Below are positions 8,622 to 16,805 of a stretch of 64,000 bases of DNA, one piece after another (the stretch's first letter is position 1; each line of letters opens with the position of its first letter). The position numbers and the translations under genes are program-made. This DNA is from Acinetobacter seifertii (GTDB taxonomy: Bacteria; Pseudomonadota; Gammaproteobacteria; Pseudomonadales; Moraxellaceae): the NCBI RefSeq assembly GCF_000368065.1, contig NZ_KB851204.1, positions 214,733 through 278,732 on the forward strand, read 5' to 3'. The notes beneath the pieces were generated by a model. The model saw nothing but the letters and a program-made list of their open reading frames with translations, ran no database searches and had not been told where the DNA came from.

Positions 8622-9293
8622 TCAAAAAACATTTCCAACAATTTTTGATAAATCAACATCACGAGTGATATACCATTTCCAAAATGCAGAGAAAGGGAAT
8701 TCAGGGTCACACATAACCTTTAACTTTTCTATTCTCAGATTTTTTTCAGAAGAAGTTAGTATCAATGAATCATCCAAAAGCTCATCCTTAATAATTAAAA
8801 GTTTAGTTTGATATTTCTGTATCTGCTTTATTAAAGTGTGCCTACTTATACCTTTTAGAGCTGTATTCGTATCATTAAAACATTGGTCAAGAAGTTTAAT
8901 TGTAGATTCAATTTCGATAGTACTTGCTAAACTTCCAACTGTTACAATTACTTTATGGTCATCGTTATTGACTATTGGGCAGTGTAACTCAATAGCTTGA
9001 GCTACATCTAAAGTTTGGCAACAATCTATAATATTCTTATATATATTGGCTTTAATACCATTACATCGAACACATGCGTAGAAAAGATTATTCCAATCAT
9101 ATTTTTTAATAAGGTCGCCTTCGTGTGGATCACGGTGCTCAATATTTACGTCAGAGAATCCTTTTCTTTCACATAGATAACATTTAGAAAAAAATATATC
9201 TTGAAGTACTTCAACAACATCAGCAGCACGGTAGTCTTTAGTAGATTTTGTTAAACTTTTAGGAAAAGTAGTAGGTCGAGTAACTGAAAACAT
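8622..9293 (-). CDS. HNH endonuclease, PtuB-like component of a Septu-type defence cassette
   Basis: This 223-residue protein has a zinc-ribbon HNH nuclease core: CYLC (about residue 37), the catalytic-type IEHRDPHEGD, then NNLFYACVRCNGIKAN with the second Cys pair. That C-C/H/N/C-C order is the PtuB type. It starts 3 bp after the ATPase stop codon, so translation is probably coupled. In Septu systems the HNH subunit cuts DNA under control of an ATPase partner; the function here is inferred from that pairing. The C-terminal 100 residues are helical and not recognised. The gene is markedly AT-rich compared with its neighbours, in keeping with transfer. Confidence 0.85.
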   Translation of the reverse strand: MFSVTRPTTFPKSLTKSTKDYRAADVVEVLQDIFFSKCYLCERKGFSDVNIEHRDPHEGDLIKKYDWNNLFYACVRCNGIKANIYKNIIDCCQTLDVAQAIELHCPIVNNDDHKVIVTVGSLASTIEIESTIKLLDQCFNDTNTALKGISRHTLIKQIQKYQTKLLIIKDELLDDSLILTSSEKNLRIEKLKVMCDPEFPFSAFWKWYITRDVDLSKIVGNVF

Positions 9294-9296
9294 GAA

Positions 9297-10751
9297 TTAG
9301 TTTGCCTCATGTTTTAATTTAGCAAGTTTATTTTTAGCAACCATATACTGGAGCTGTAGTTCTACTGATAACTTTTCAAAATCTTTATTAATTTCATTTA
9401 ATAATTCTTGAATTGTATTTAGGTCTTGAGTTAAGTTTTCTGATTCAATGAACTGTAAAAGCTGATCTGATAGTATTTTAATATTTTCATTTTCTTCCTT
9501 TACATGAAAGAGTTCTTTTATTATAGATTCATGAGAATAAAGACTTAAATCCTCTTCAAAAAATTCACCACTAGAAATATCATAAACTACAGTATCATTA
9601 TTTGTTGAAGTGATCACGAAAGGAGAATGCGTGCTTACAATAAATTGAACTTCTGGAAATGATTTGGTAAGAAATGGTAAGATTTTCTTCTGAAGTGAAA
9701 TATGTAAATGGGCATCAATTTCGTCAATTAGAACTACCCCATTTAGTTCATTAGGCAGAATATTTAAAAGTCTAGACCTCATTAATAAGTCACTATAAAT
9801 ATCAAATATTGCTGTAAAGCCTGAAGATAAAGATTGGAATGTAAATTCACGATGAGACTGCATTAGACTAAATTTTCTTGTTTTATAATCAAATTTTAAT
9901 TTAGTTGATTCATCTTCAAATAAAAATTTTAAATCCTCATCAAATTTTTGGAACCAAGAATCAATTTGATCTGCATGTTCGTTGTCATTCTCTTCAGATA
10001 AAGCAAGAGATTTTTCAATTCTAATATTTAATAAATATTGTTCTAGAAATTGTCCTAATTTAGAGGAATATTCATGCTTTGCACTATTAATATATTGATT
10101 TAAGTCAGTAGTATTTGTAGAGGGTGTAATTTGAGATTGTCTATGGGCGGGGAAAAAATTAAAAGTAACTTTTGATGCTTGTATGTTTTGGTTTAAGTTT
10201 CCTATTCCATTCACAGCTAAACTAATATTTTCTTGATTATGAGTAGAACCTATTTCATTAATAAGATAATCAATATTATATATAGGTGAGTGTATAGGTA
10301 AATAATTAAGGTTGCTATTTTGTAGAAAAGTTTTATATTCTAAAATTATATTTTTTAATTCTGTTGCTTTTTTAATAAATTCTTCAGTTTCTTGAGGGTT
10401 GTAGGAGTCAGATTTACCTAATAGTTCCTCTAGAAAATTTAAAAGATTTAAGGGGTTTATATTATTTTTTAAATTTTCTATATGATTTTTATAATAAAAA
10501 CTATTTTCTAAATCAGATGTTTCTGATTTTAGAATATTTATAATATTAACTTTTTGCATATAATGATGCTGAAAAATATGGGGGATATCATGAATAAGTT
10601 TACTTAGAACTGTATTATTTAATTGATTTAGAAATCTGGTTTTACCAACACCATTTTTCCCCGTTAAAATTAAATTTCGCCCTTTTAAATCAATATTTAC
10701 ATTGTGGTTTAAAAAATCTAATTTTGCATTAATACTTTGAATATATTTCAT
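9297..10751 (-). CDS. AAA/ABC-type ATPase, PtuA-like component of a Septu-type defence cassette
   Basis: This 484-residue ATPase has a Walker A GKNGVGKT at residues 31-38, a long helical middle part (about 60-270) and a C-terminal half-site with the signature QSLSSGF, Walker B VVLIDEIDAHLH and switch STHSPF. This is the SMC/Rad50-like, OLD/RecF-type AAA_21 arrangement found in PtuA. It is followed after 3 bp by an HNH nuclease gene, the two-gene composition of Septu. No reverse transcriptase or TOPRIM domain is present, which speaks against a retron or Gabija system. AT content is very high. Its start lies 12 bp from the valS terminator hairpin and no good Shine-Dalgarno is seen. Confidence 0.85.
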   Translation of the reverse strand: MKYIQSINAKLDFLNHNVNIDLKGRNLILTGKNGVGKTRFLNQLNNTVLSKLIHDIPHIFQHHYMQKVNIINILKSETSDLENSFYYKNHIENLKNNINPLNLLNFLEELLGKSDSYNPQETEEFIKKATELKNIILEYKTFLQNSNLNYLPIHSPIYNIDYLINEIGSTHNQENISLAVNGIGNLNQNIQASKVTFNFFPAHRQSQITPSTNTTDLNQYINSAKHEYSSKLGQFLEQYLLNIRIEKSLALSEENDNEHADQIDSWFQKFDEDLKFLFEDESTKLKFDYKTRKFSLMQSHREFTFQSLSSGFTAIFDIYSDLLMRSRLLNILPNELNGVVLIDEIDAHLHISLQKKILPFLTKSFPEVQFIVSTHSPFVITSTNNDTVVYDISSGEFFEEDLSLYSHESIIKELFHVKEENENIKILSDQLLQFIESENLTQDLNTIQELLNEINKDFEKLSVELQLQYMVAKNKLAKLKHEAN

Positions 10752-10762
10752 TTTGATAATAT

Positions 10763-10786
10763 AAAAGGCTGAATAATCAGCCTTTT
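10763..10786 (-). terminator. Intrinsic terminator of valS
   Basis: A 10-bp perfect stem (AAAAGGCTGA with TCAGCCTTTT, loop ATAA) lies about 30 bp after the valS stop and is followed by TTTTAT on the minus strand. It ends only 12 bp before the start codon of the ATPase gene. Confidence 0.8.
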
Positions 10787-10812
10787 ATACACAAATTGGA
10801 TTAAATTAACAA
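10784..10812 (-). promoter_or_regulatory. Candidate sigma70 promoter of the Septu-like cassette
   Basis: On the minus strand TTGTTA (10812-10807), a 17-base spacer and TATAAA (10789-10784) form a good sigma70 pattern between valS and the ATPase gene. The predicted start falls inside the valS terminator hairpin, so the 5' end of the cassette transcript would carry only half of that stem. Confidence 0.5.
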
Positions 10813-10816
10813 CACC

Positions 10817-13714
10817 TTAAAGCGCAGCAATCTGCTCCATATTCGCTTTAACTTTCTCTAACTGAGCAGCAAACTCAGCAAGCTTCGCTTTTTCACCCTC
10901 AACAACCGCTGCCGGTGCTTTAGATACAAAGCCTTCGTTTGCAAGTTTGCCCGCGATTTGGTCGTGTTGCTTTTGGATTTTATCCAAGTCTTTTTGCAAA
11001 CGAGCAAGCTCAGCTTTAGGGTCAATTAAGCCTTTCATTGGTACAAATACCGATGCATGGCTAACAACGCTAGAGCAAGATAACGGTGGTTCTTGGTCTT
11101 TATTCAAGAACTCAATGCTTTCAACTTTAGCTAGTGCTTTGAACAATGCTTCAATACGAATGATTTGTTCACGTTCAGCATCAGATGTGTTTTGAAGTAA
11201 TACTGGCAACAAACGCGCATTACCTAAGCCCAACTCACCACGGATGTTACGTACCGCACCAATCAAACCTTGAAGCCATTGCATATCTGCTTCAGCTTGT
11301 TCATTGATTTTTGCTTGCTCAGGAATAGGGTATTGAGCAGTCATAATCGTTGGGCCGCCTTGACCAAGCATTGGTGCAAGAGTCTGCCAGATTTCTTCTG
11401 TCAAATATGGCATAAGCGGATGAGCCAAACGTAATGATGCTTCCATTACTGCAAGCAACACACGACGTACTTCAGCTTTACGCTCTTCTGAAACTTCTGC
11501 ATCGTTTAGAACTGGTTTAGTTAACTCAACGTACCAGTCACAGTATTCATTCCAGATAAAGTCGTAAATCGCTTGTGCAGCAAGGTCTAAACGATACGTT
11601 ACAAACGCTTGGTGTACAGCAGCTTCCGCTTTTTGCAGACGGCTCATAATCCATTGTTCTGGAAGTTCCCATAGATCAGGGCGAGCGTCGGTACCAACAG
11701 TTTGACCTTCAACATTCATCAGAACGAAACGAGTTGCGTTCCAGATTTTGTTACAGAAGTTACGGTAGCCTTCAACACGTTTTAAGTCGAATTTGATGTC
11801 ACGACCAGTGTTTGCAAGCGCACAGAACGTGAAACGAACTGCGTCAGTACCATAAGCATTAATGCCTTCTGGGAACTCTTTACGCGTTGATTTTTCAATC
11901 TTCGCTGCGTCTTTCGGGTTCATTAGGCCAGTTGTACGTTTTGCAACTAAGCTTTCTAAATCAATACCGTCAATCAAGTCTAATGGGTCAAGTACGTTAC
12001 CTTTAGACTTCGACATTTTTTGACCTTCACCATCACGTACCAAGCCGTGAACGTAAACAGTCTTAAATGGAACTTGCGATGAACCATCTTCATTTTTCAT
12101 GAAGTGTAGGGTCATCATGATCATACGGGCAACCCAGAAGAAAATGATGTCAAAACCAGTCACCAACACATCTGTTGGGTGGAAGGTTTTTAAGAAATCA
12201 TTTGCTGCATCTTTTTGCGCATCGCCAGTCCAACCTAAAGTTGAGAATGTCCAAAGTGCAGATGAGAACCATGTATCAAGAACGTCTTCGTCTTGTTTAA
12301 GTTCAACGTCAGCCGCGATGTTGTTTTTCGCACGGACTTCTTCTTCATTTCGGCCAACATAGATATTGCCATTTGCATCGTACCAAGCTGGAATACGGTG
12401 ACCCCACCAAAGCTGACGTGAAATACACCAGTCTTGAATATCACGCATCCACGCCATGTACATGTTGCTGTACTGCTCTGGAACAAACTTAATGCGACCA
12501 TCTTGAACTGCTTCAATTGCAGGTTCAGCAAGCGGCGCAATTTTTACGTACCATTGGTCAGTCAGTAATGGCTCAATGATCACGCCTGAACGGTCGCCAC
12601 GTGGCGCTTTTAAGTCATACGGTTGGATTTGATCTAACCAGCCTTCAGCTTCAGCTTGAGCAACTAATTTTTTACGTGCTTCAAAACGCTCTAAACCAGC
12701 ATATTCCGCAGGTGCAGTAATAGTTTTAGAAATTTGTTCGCCAGCTTTGGCAATATATTCAAACTCGCCTAAAACTTCGGCGTTTTTGTTGAAGATATTA
12801 ATGATTGGCAAGCTATTGCGTTTACCTAGATCATAGTCATTGAAGTCATGAGCAGGGGTAATTTTTACACAGCCAGTACCGAAGTCTTTTTCAACGTAGT
12901 CGTCGGCAACGATCGGAATTAAACGACCTGTAATTGGCAATACAATGTTTTTACCAACAAGGTGTGCATAACGCTCATCTTCAGGATGAACAGCAACCGC
13001 AGTATCACCAAGTAAAGTTTCAGGACGAGTTGTTGCAACGACTAAATAGTCTTTGCCGTCTTGAGTTTTAACTGATTTGTCTTCAAAGAAATATTTAAAA
13101 TGCCAAAGTGAGCCTTTTTCTTCTTTGCTTTCTACCTCAAGGTCAGAAAGTGCTGTTTGAAGTTTAGGGTCCCAGTTTACAAGACGTTTACCACGGTAAA
13201 TTAAACCGTCTTCGTGCAAACGAACGAATACTTCTTTAACTGCGTTTGATAGACCTTCGTCCATCGTGAAGCGTTCACGTGACCAGTCTACCGAAGAACC
13301 TAAACGACGAATTTGTTTCGTAATTGTGCCGCCAGATTGTTCTTTCCATTCCCAAACTTTTTCGATGAACTTTTCACGGCCTAAGTCGTGACGAGTTACA
13401 CCTTGTAAGCCAAGTTGACGCTCAACAACCATTTGAGTTGCAATACCAGCATGGTCAGTACCCGGTTGCCACAAAGTGTTTTTACCCATCATGCGGTTAT
13501 AACGGGTGAGGGCATCCATAATGGCATTGTTAAAACCATGGCCCATGTGCAAACTACCAGTGACGTTTGGTGGCGGAATCATGATACAGAATGATTCACC
13601 GTGACCAGAAGGTTTGAAGTAACCTTGTTCTTCCCACGTTTTGTACCACTTCTTTTCGATCTCGGTTGGATCGTATGTGGTGGCAATATTTTGAGCGGTT
13701 TGAGCGTCAGACAT
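10817..13714 (-). CDS. valS: Valine-tRNA ligase
   Basis: ValRS charges tRNA-Val and edits misactivated threonine. The 965-residue class I synthetase shows the HIGH-box variant HMGHG after NVTGSL (about residues 50-60), the CP1 editing domain in between, the WCISRQLWWGHRIP block, KMSKS in GEGQKMSKSKGN, an anticodon-binding domain, and a C-terminal coiled coil (about 895-960) rich in Lys, Gln and Ala. The length is normal. It is monocistronic by appearance, with its own terminator at 10763-10786, and is divergent from the unknown gene at 13911. Confidence 0.98.
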   Translation of the reverse strand: MSDAQTAQNIATTYDPTEIEKKWYKTWEEQGYFKPSGHGESFCIMIPPPNVTGSLHMGHGFNNAIMDALTRYNRMMGKNTLWQPGTDHAGIATQMVVERQLGLQGVTRHDLGREKFIEKVWEWKEQSGGTITKQIRRLGSSVDWSRERFTMDEGLSNAVKEVFVRLHEDGLIYRGKRLVNWDPKLQTALSDLEVESKEEKGSLWHFKYFFEDKSVKTQDGKDYLVVATTRPETLLGDTAVAVHPEDERYAHLVGKNIVLPITGRLIPIVADDYVEKDFGTGCVKITPAHDFNDYDLGKRNSLPIINIFNKNAEVLGEFEYIAKAGEQISKTITAPAEYAGLERFEARKKLVAQAEAEGWLDQIQPYDLKAPRGDRSGVIIEPLLTDQWYVKIAPLAEPAIEAVQDGRIKFVPEQYSNMYMAWMRDIQDWCISRQLWWGHRIPAWYDANGNIYVGRNEEEVRAKNNIAADVELKQDEDVLDTWFSSALWTFSTLGWTGDAQKDAANDFLKTFHPTDVLVTGFDIIFFWVARMIMMTLHFMKNEDGSSQVPFKTVYVHGLVRDGEGQKMSKSKGNVLDPLDLIDGIDLESLVAKRTTGLMNPKDAAKIEKSTRKEFPEGINAYGTDAVRFTFCALANTGRDIKFDLKRVEGYRNFCNKIWNATRFVLMNVEGQTVGTDARPDLWELPEQWIMSRLQKAEAAVHQAFVTYRLDLAAQAIYDFIWNEYCDWYVELTKPVLNDAEVSEERKAEVRRVLLAVMEASLRLAHPLMPYLTEEIWQTLAPMLGQGGPTIMTAQYPIPEQAKINEQAEADMQWLQGLIGAVRNIRGELGLGNARLLPVLLQNTSDAEREQIIRIEALFKALAKVESIEFLNKDQEPPLSCSSVVSHASVFVPMKGLIDPKAELARLQKDLDKIQKQHDQIAGKLANEGFVSKAPAAVVEGEKAKLAEFAAQLEKVKANMEQIAAL

Positions 13715-13910
13715 AGTAGCTTAGATCGAATATGCATAAAAAATTGCATCTATTGTAGCAAAAAAATGCCTCGAAATTAATGTGCTGAAAACAGATAAAC
13801 GGTTTTGTATTTTTTTCAAAAAACGGTAGATTTATGAAGCATGGAATACAATTTAATCGTGTAGCGACACGGCACAAAAATTACAAAAGAATTGATAAGG
13901 GATGCAACTC

Positions 13911-14588
13911 ATGAGCTATAAAGTTTTCTTAAAAATTTCCGACTCGACCTATACGCAATTTGCTGCGATTCGAGAGAAATTGCACGCTGGGATAAAAGAA
14001 AGCCAATCCAAAGTATTAGGTAATGTTCTTTCCGATTTATCTTGTGAAATTATTGAGCAAGTATTCTCGGTATTGTTGCAGGCAGAGCAAGACAACTCGG
14101 CTATGACTGAGAAACAGCGTCATGAGTCCGAGAAAGTTCTTCAACAAATTTTAGATACTTTCCGAAAGTATATGCCTTGGTCAGTCTCTTTTTTTGGTAA
14201 TGAACGACTTTTACCTTTGGTTGATTATATGACCTCACTCATGAAAGAACGTGAGCAAGATGTTTATATTACATACCCCATAACCCAACAACTTGTGCAA
14301 CAAGCTCAAACACTGACCGAGCAAATACGTGCAGGCAATATGCAAAGCGTAGAAGAAGCTTTTCAAACCTTGATTCAAATTGTGGATTTAGGCGTAACAA
14401 GCCTAGTACGTGAACCTAAAAAACGTTTAAAATTTAATTTGGTTGTCGATAAAACCCTAAATGGGGTCATTAATATGACAACGCATTTGGGCTATAAACG
14501 TTTGGAAAAATTGGGGACGCAGGTTGATCAGACCACAGCAACTCATTATATCAACCACTTTTTGGCCTTCATGCATCAAGCAGCATAA
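13911..14588 (+). CDS. Conserved hypothetical protein, function unknown
   Basis: I do not recognise a domain in this 225-residue protein. It is soluble, predicted mostly helical, with no signal peptide or membrane segment and few Cys. It opens MSYKVFLKISDSTYTQF and ends HFLAFMHQAA. The ATG at 13911 is preferred over one at 13902 because AAGGGA (13897-13902) is spaced 8 bases from the later codon and overlaps the earlier one. The SDR gene follows after 25 bp, so the two are probably co-transcribed and may act together, perhaps in lipid or small-molecule metabolism; that is a guess from context only. Confidence 0.8.
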   Translation: MSYKVFLKISDSTYTQFAAIREKLHAGIKESQSKVLGNVLSDLSCEIIEQVFSVLLQAEQDNSAMTEKQRHESEKVLQQILDTFRKYMPWSVSFFGNERLLPLVDYMTSLMKEREQDVYITYPITQQLVQQAQTLTEQIRAGNMQSVEEAFQTLIQIVDLGVTSLVREPKKRLKFNLVVDKTLNGVINMTTHLGYKRLEKLGTQVDQTTATHYINHFLAFMHQAA

Positions 14589-14613
14589 TTTAAAAAGATA
14601 ATAGGAAGTTAAA

Positions 14614-15420
14614 ATGGCCAAACTTGATACTTTGCAAAATAAAGTGGTGTGGATTACGGGAGCATCTTCTGGATTAGGTAAAGCTTTAGCTGGTGAGTTT
14701 GCTCTGCAAGGTGCTCAAGTGATTTTAACTTCACGCCGCTTTGAAGAATTAGAAGAAGTTCGCGTTGGTTTACTCCATCCAGACCAGCATTTGTCGGTAG
14801 TTGCAGACATTACCAAGCAAGAGCAAGTTCAAGAAGCGTATGAGCAGATTTTAAAAGCCAAAGGCCGAATCGACTGGCTTATTAATAATGCGGGTTTAAG
14901 TCAACGTGCTTTGATTCAGGACACCACAATGGAAACTGAAAGAGCCATTATGGAAGTGGACTATTTCTCACAAGTCGCATTAACTAAAACTGTGCTGCCG
15001 ACCATGCTCAAACAAAAGTCTGGCCGAGTTGTATTTGTCTCTAGTGTAGCAGGGCTATTAGGTACACAGTACCGTGCAAGTTATTCGGCTGCTAAGGCTG
15101 CTATTCATATGTGGGCCAACAGTTTACGTGCCGAAGTTTCAGATCAGGGCGTTGAAGTTTCTGTGATTTTCCCGGGCTTTGTAAAAACCAATGTTTCTTT
15201 TAATGCATTAAATGGTGCAGGGCAGCCTCAGGGCCATCAAGATGAAGCAATTGAAAATGGATTAGAAGCAGATTTTTTTGCAGAACAGTCAGTTAAGGCG
15301 TTAATGCAAGGGCAAGAGTATATAGTAGTGGGCGGCACGAAAGAAAAACTGGGTGTGATGGTTTCCCGTATGTCCCCGAAATTACTCTATAAAATGATTC
15401 GAAAAACAAAAGTGAAATAA
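14614..15420 (+). CDS. Short-chain dehydrogenase/reductase (classical SDR)
   Basis: This 268-residue NAD(P)-dependent oxidoreductase has the classical cofactor motif TGASSGLG (about residues 15-22), an Arg pair just after strand 2 (TSRRFEE) that suggests NADP preference, NNAG (about 91-94), the catalytic Ser in VFVSSVAG, and YSAAK with Tyr and Lys. FPGFVKTN follows the active site. The C-terminus has hydrophobic and basic character (MVSRMSPKLLYKMIRKTKVK) that may associate with the membrane, as in the DHRS7-like branch. The substrate is unknown. It sits 25 bp after the unknown gene at 13911. Confidence 0.9.
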   Translation: MAKLDTLQNKVVWITGASSGLGKALAGEFALQGAQVILTSRRFEELEEVRVGLLHPDQHLSVVADITKQEQVQEAYEQILKAKGRIDWLINNAGLSQRALIQDTTMETERAIMEVDYFSQVALTKTVLPTMLKQKSGRVVFVSSVAGLLGTQYRASYSAAKAAIHMWANSLRAEVSDQGVEVSVIFPGFVKTNVSFNALNGAGQPQGHQDEAIENGLEADFFAEQSVKALMQGQEYIVVGGTKEKLGVMVSRMSPKLLYKMIRKTKVK

Positions 15421-15473
15421 AAAAGAGATTTCGCCGTGCTAAATTGATGGAAAACCCACATAGAAGGTTCGCC

Positions 15474-15908
15474 ATGGATCAAGACTACCATCGTATCTTA
15501 GACGTTGTAACGCGTTTTCAATTGGTCTTTGACCAGAAAAATTGGGATGCGTTTGATGAGTTATTGGCCGATCAACTTGAGGTGGACTATTTCCAGTTTA
15601 GAGGAGAACCTTTATGTGTGGTGTCTTGTCATGAATTTAAAGGTTCTCGGCAACAAGCTTTGTCGCATTTACGACTACAGCACAATTTGAGTAATCCTCT
15701 TATTCGGATTGAACAAGACCGAGCATGGCTAGAGTGTAATTATCAAATTTACCGTTTTTCGGAAAATGATTATTTTCATTCTTTTGGTCGCTATTATTTT
15801 ACTTTGGCAAAACAACAGGACAAATGGAAAATTACCGGAATTTGCCAACACTTAACTAAAAATATTGGCAATCCACGTATTCACTTTTCTGCTATGGGGC
15901 AGTGCTAG
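15474..15908 (+). CDS. SnoaL-like (NTF2-fold) protein
   Basis: This 144-residue protein opens MDQDYHRILDVVTRFQLVFDQKNWDAFDELL and ends with strands typical of the cone-shaped NTF2/SnoaL fold. Members are polyketide cyclases, dehydratases or non-catalytic ligand binders, so no reaction can be named. The ATG at 15474 follows AGAAGG (15462-15467) by six bases; an upstream TTG at 15444 is possible but has no better site. Its last four bases overlap the convergent YbjQ-family gene. It lies 53 bp after the SDR gene and may belong to the same transcript. Confidence 0.8.
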   Translation: MDQDYHRILDVVTRFQLVFDQKNWDAFDELLADQLEVDYFQFRGEPLCVVSCHEFKGSRQQALSHLRLQHNLSNPLIRIEQDRAWLECNYQIYRFSENDYFHSFGRYYFTLAKQQDKWKITGICQHLTKNIGNPRIHFSAMGQC

Positions 15909-16339
15909 TCTCTGACTGCTGTACCATAAGCGAAAACCTCAACCATTCCGCCTTGCATACCGAGTTCGGTTGTACTCAGCCGAACTCCCATAATATGGTT
16001 CGCACCTACACTATGTGCTTGTTGTTTTAAACGAATAATCGCTTCGCGACGAGCACGCTCAACAATACTTTCATAACTGCTAAGACGACCACCTAAAACG
16101 TTTTTTATAGAAGCCAGTACATATTTAAAATAGTCATGTGAAATGACTACATTACTGCTAATAAAATGACCTAACTGATCACTTGTTGCAAAACGGTTGG
16201 TATCAATTCTGATATGGGCAAATTGTTGCTCTTTTTCTAGAAGTTCATTCAAATGCTTTCGCTCAATATGGCGGCCAAAAGCCCATCCAATGCTAAAAAG
16301 AATAAGGAAAACAACAAGCTGAAAAATAAGATTGTCCAT
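15905..16339 (-). CDS. YbjQ-family protein with N-terminal membrane anchor
   Basis: This 144-residue protein combines one N-terminal hydrophobic helix (residues about 4-22) with a C-terminal YbjQ/UPF0145-type domain (about 45-142) containing ARREAIIRLKQQAHSVGANHIMGVRLSTTELG. YbjQ proteins form beta-rich pentamers of unknown function. The domain is paired with a second, unanchored copy at 16347, 7 bp upstream, and both are probably one operon. The anchor suggests recruitment of a mixed oligomer to the inner membrane. Convergent 4-bp overlap with the SnoaL-like gene at its 3' end. Confidence 0.82.
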   Translation of the reverse strand: MDNLIFQLVVFLILFSIGWAFGRHIERKHLNELLEKEQQFAHIRIDTNRFATSDQLGHFISSNVVISHDYFKYVLASIKNVLGGRLSSYESIVERARREAIIRLKQQAHSVGANHIMGVRLSTTELGMQGGMVEVFAYGTAVRD

Positions 16340-16346
16340 TTTCTAC

Positions 16347-16697
16347 CTATACTTTAAATGGATCTGGTAGATGTGGAGTTTGAGGTTGCACAACGACTGC
16401 TGTGCCATATACAAATAGCTCGGAAGCGCCTTGGGCGATGTTTGAAGTTGAAAAACGAATACCAACAATTGCATTCGCACCAAGCTGTTGGGCTTTGGCA
16501 ATCATACGATCCATGGCTTCTTGGCGGGATTCTTCTAAAAGTTCGGTGTAGCCTGTAAGTTCACCACCCACAATATTTTTTAAACTTGCCATGAGGTCAC
16601 GGCCCACATGTTTGCTACGAACAGTGCTTCCATACACAACATCGAGTTGTTTTAAAATTTGATGGCCTGGAACGTTTTCTAAATTACTTAATAACAT
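16347..16697 (-). CDS. YbjQ-family (UPF0145) protein
   Basis: This 116-residue protein is almost only the YbjQ domain: VPGHQILKQLDVVYGSTVRSKHVGRDLMASLKNIVGGEL at the N-terminus and the signature ESRQEAMDRMIAKAQQLGANAIVGIRFSTS. No membrane segment or signal is present. The family is widespread and its role is unknown. It is followed by a membrane-anchored paralogue (15905-16339), so this is the soluble member of a two-gene operon. The adeK terminator at 16762-16785 separates it from the efflux operon on the same strand. Confidence 0.88.
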   Translation of the reverse strand: MLLSNLENVPGHQILKQLDVVYGSTVRSKHVGRDLMASLKNIVGGELTGYTELLEESRQEAMDRMIAKAQQLGANAIVGIRFSTSNIAQGASELFVYGTAVVVQPQTPHLPDPFKV

Positions 16698-16761
16698 TGT
16701 TTTTTATCAATCGACATTTTTAAAGATTCAAGATAGAAAATATTCAGATGAGTTGCAATAA

Positions 16762-16785
16762 AAAAGCCCACCGAAGTGAGCTTTT
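16762..16785 (-). terminator. Intrinsic terminator of adeIJK
   Basis: On the minus strand AAAAGCTCAC pairs with GTGGGCTTTT (one G-U pair) around a TTCG tetraloop and runs into a T-tract, 20 bp after the adeK stop. Confidence 0.85.
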
Positions 16786-16805
16786 ATGAAAATCAGATTT
16801 AAAGC

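Noticed and set aside
8622..10751. Retron, Gabija or OLD-family system
   Set aside because: No reverse transcriptase, TOPRIM or helicase is encoded nearby; only the ATPase and HNH genes are present.
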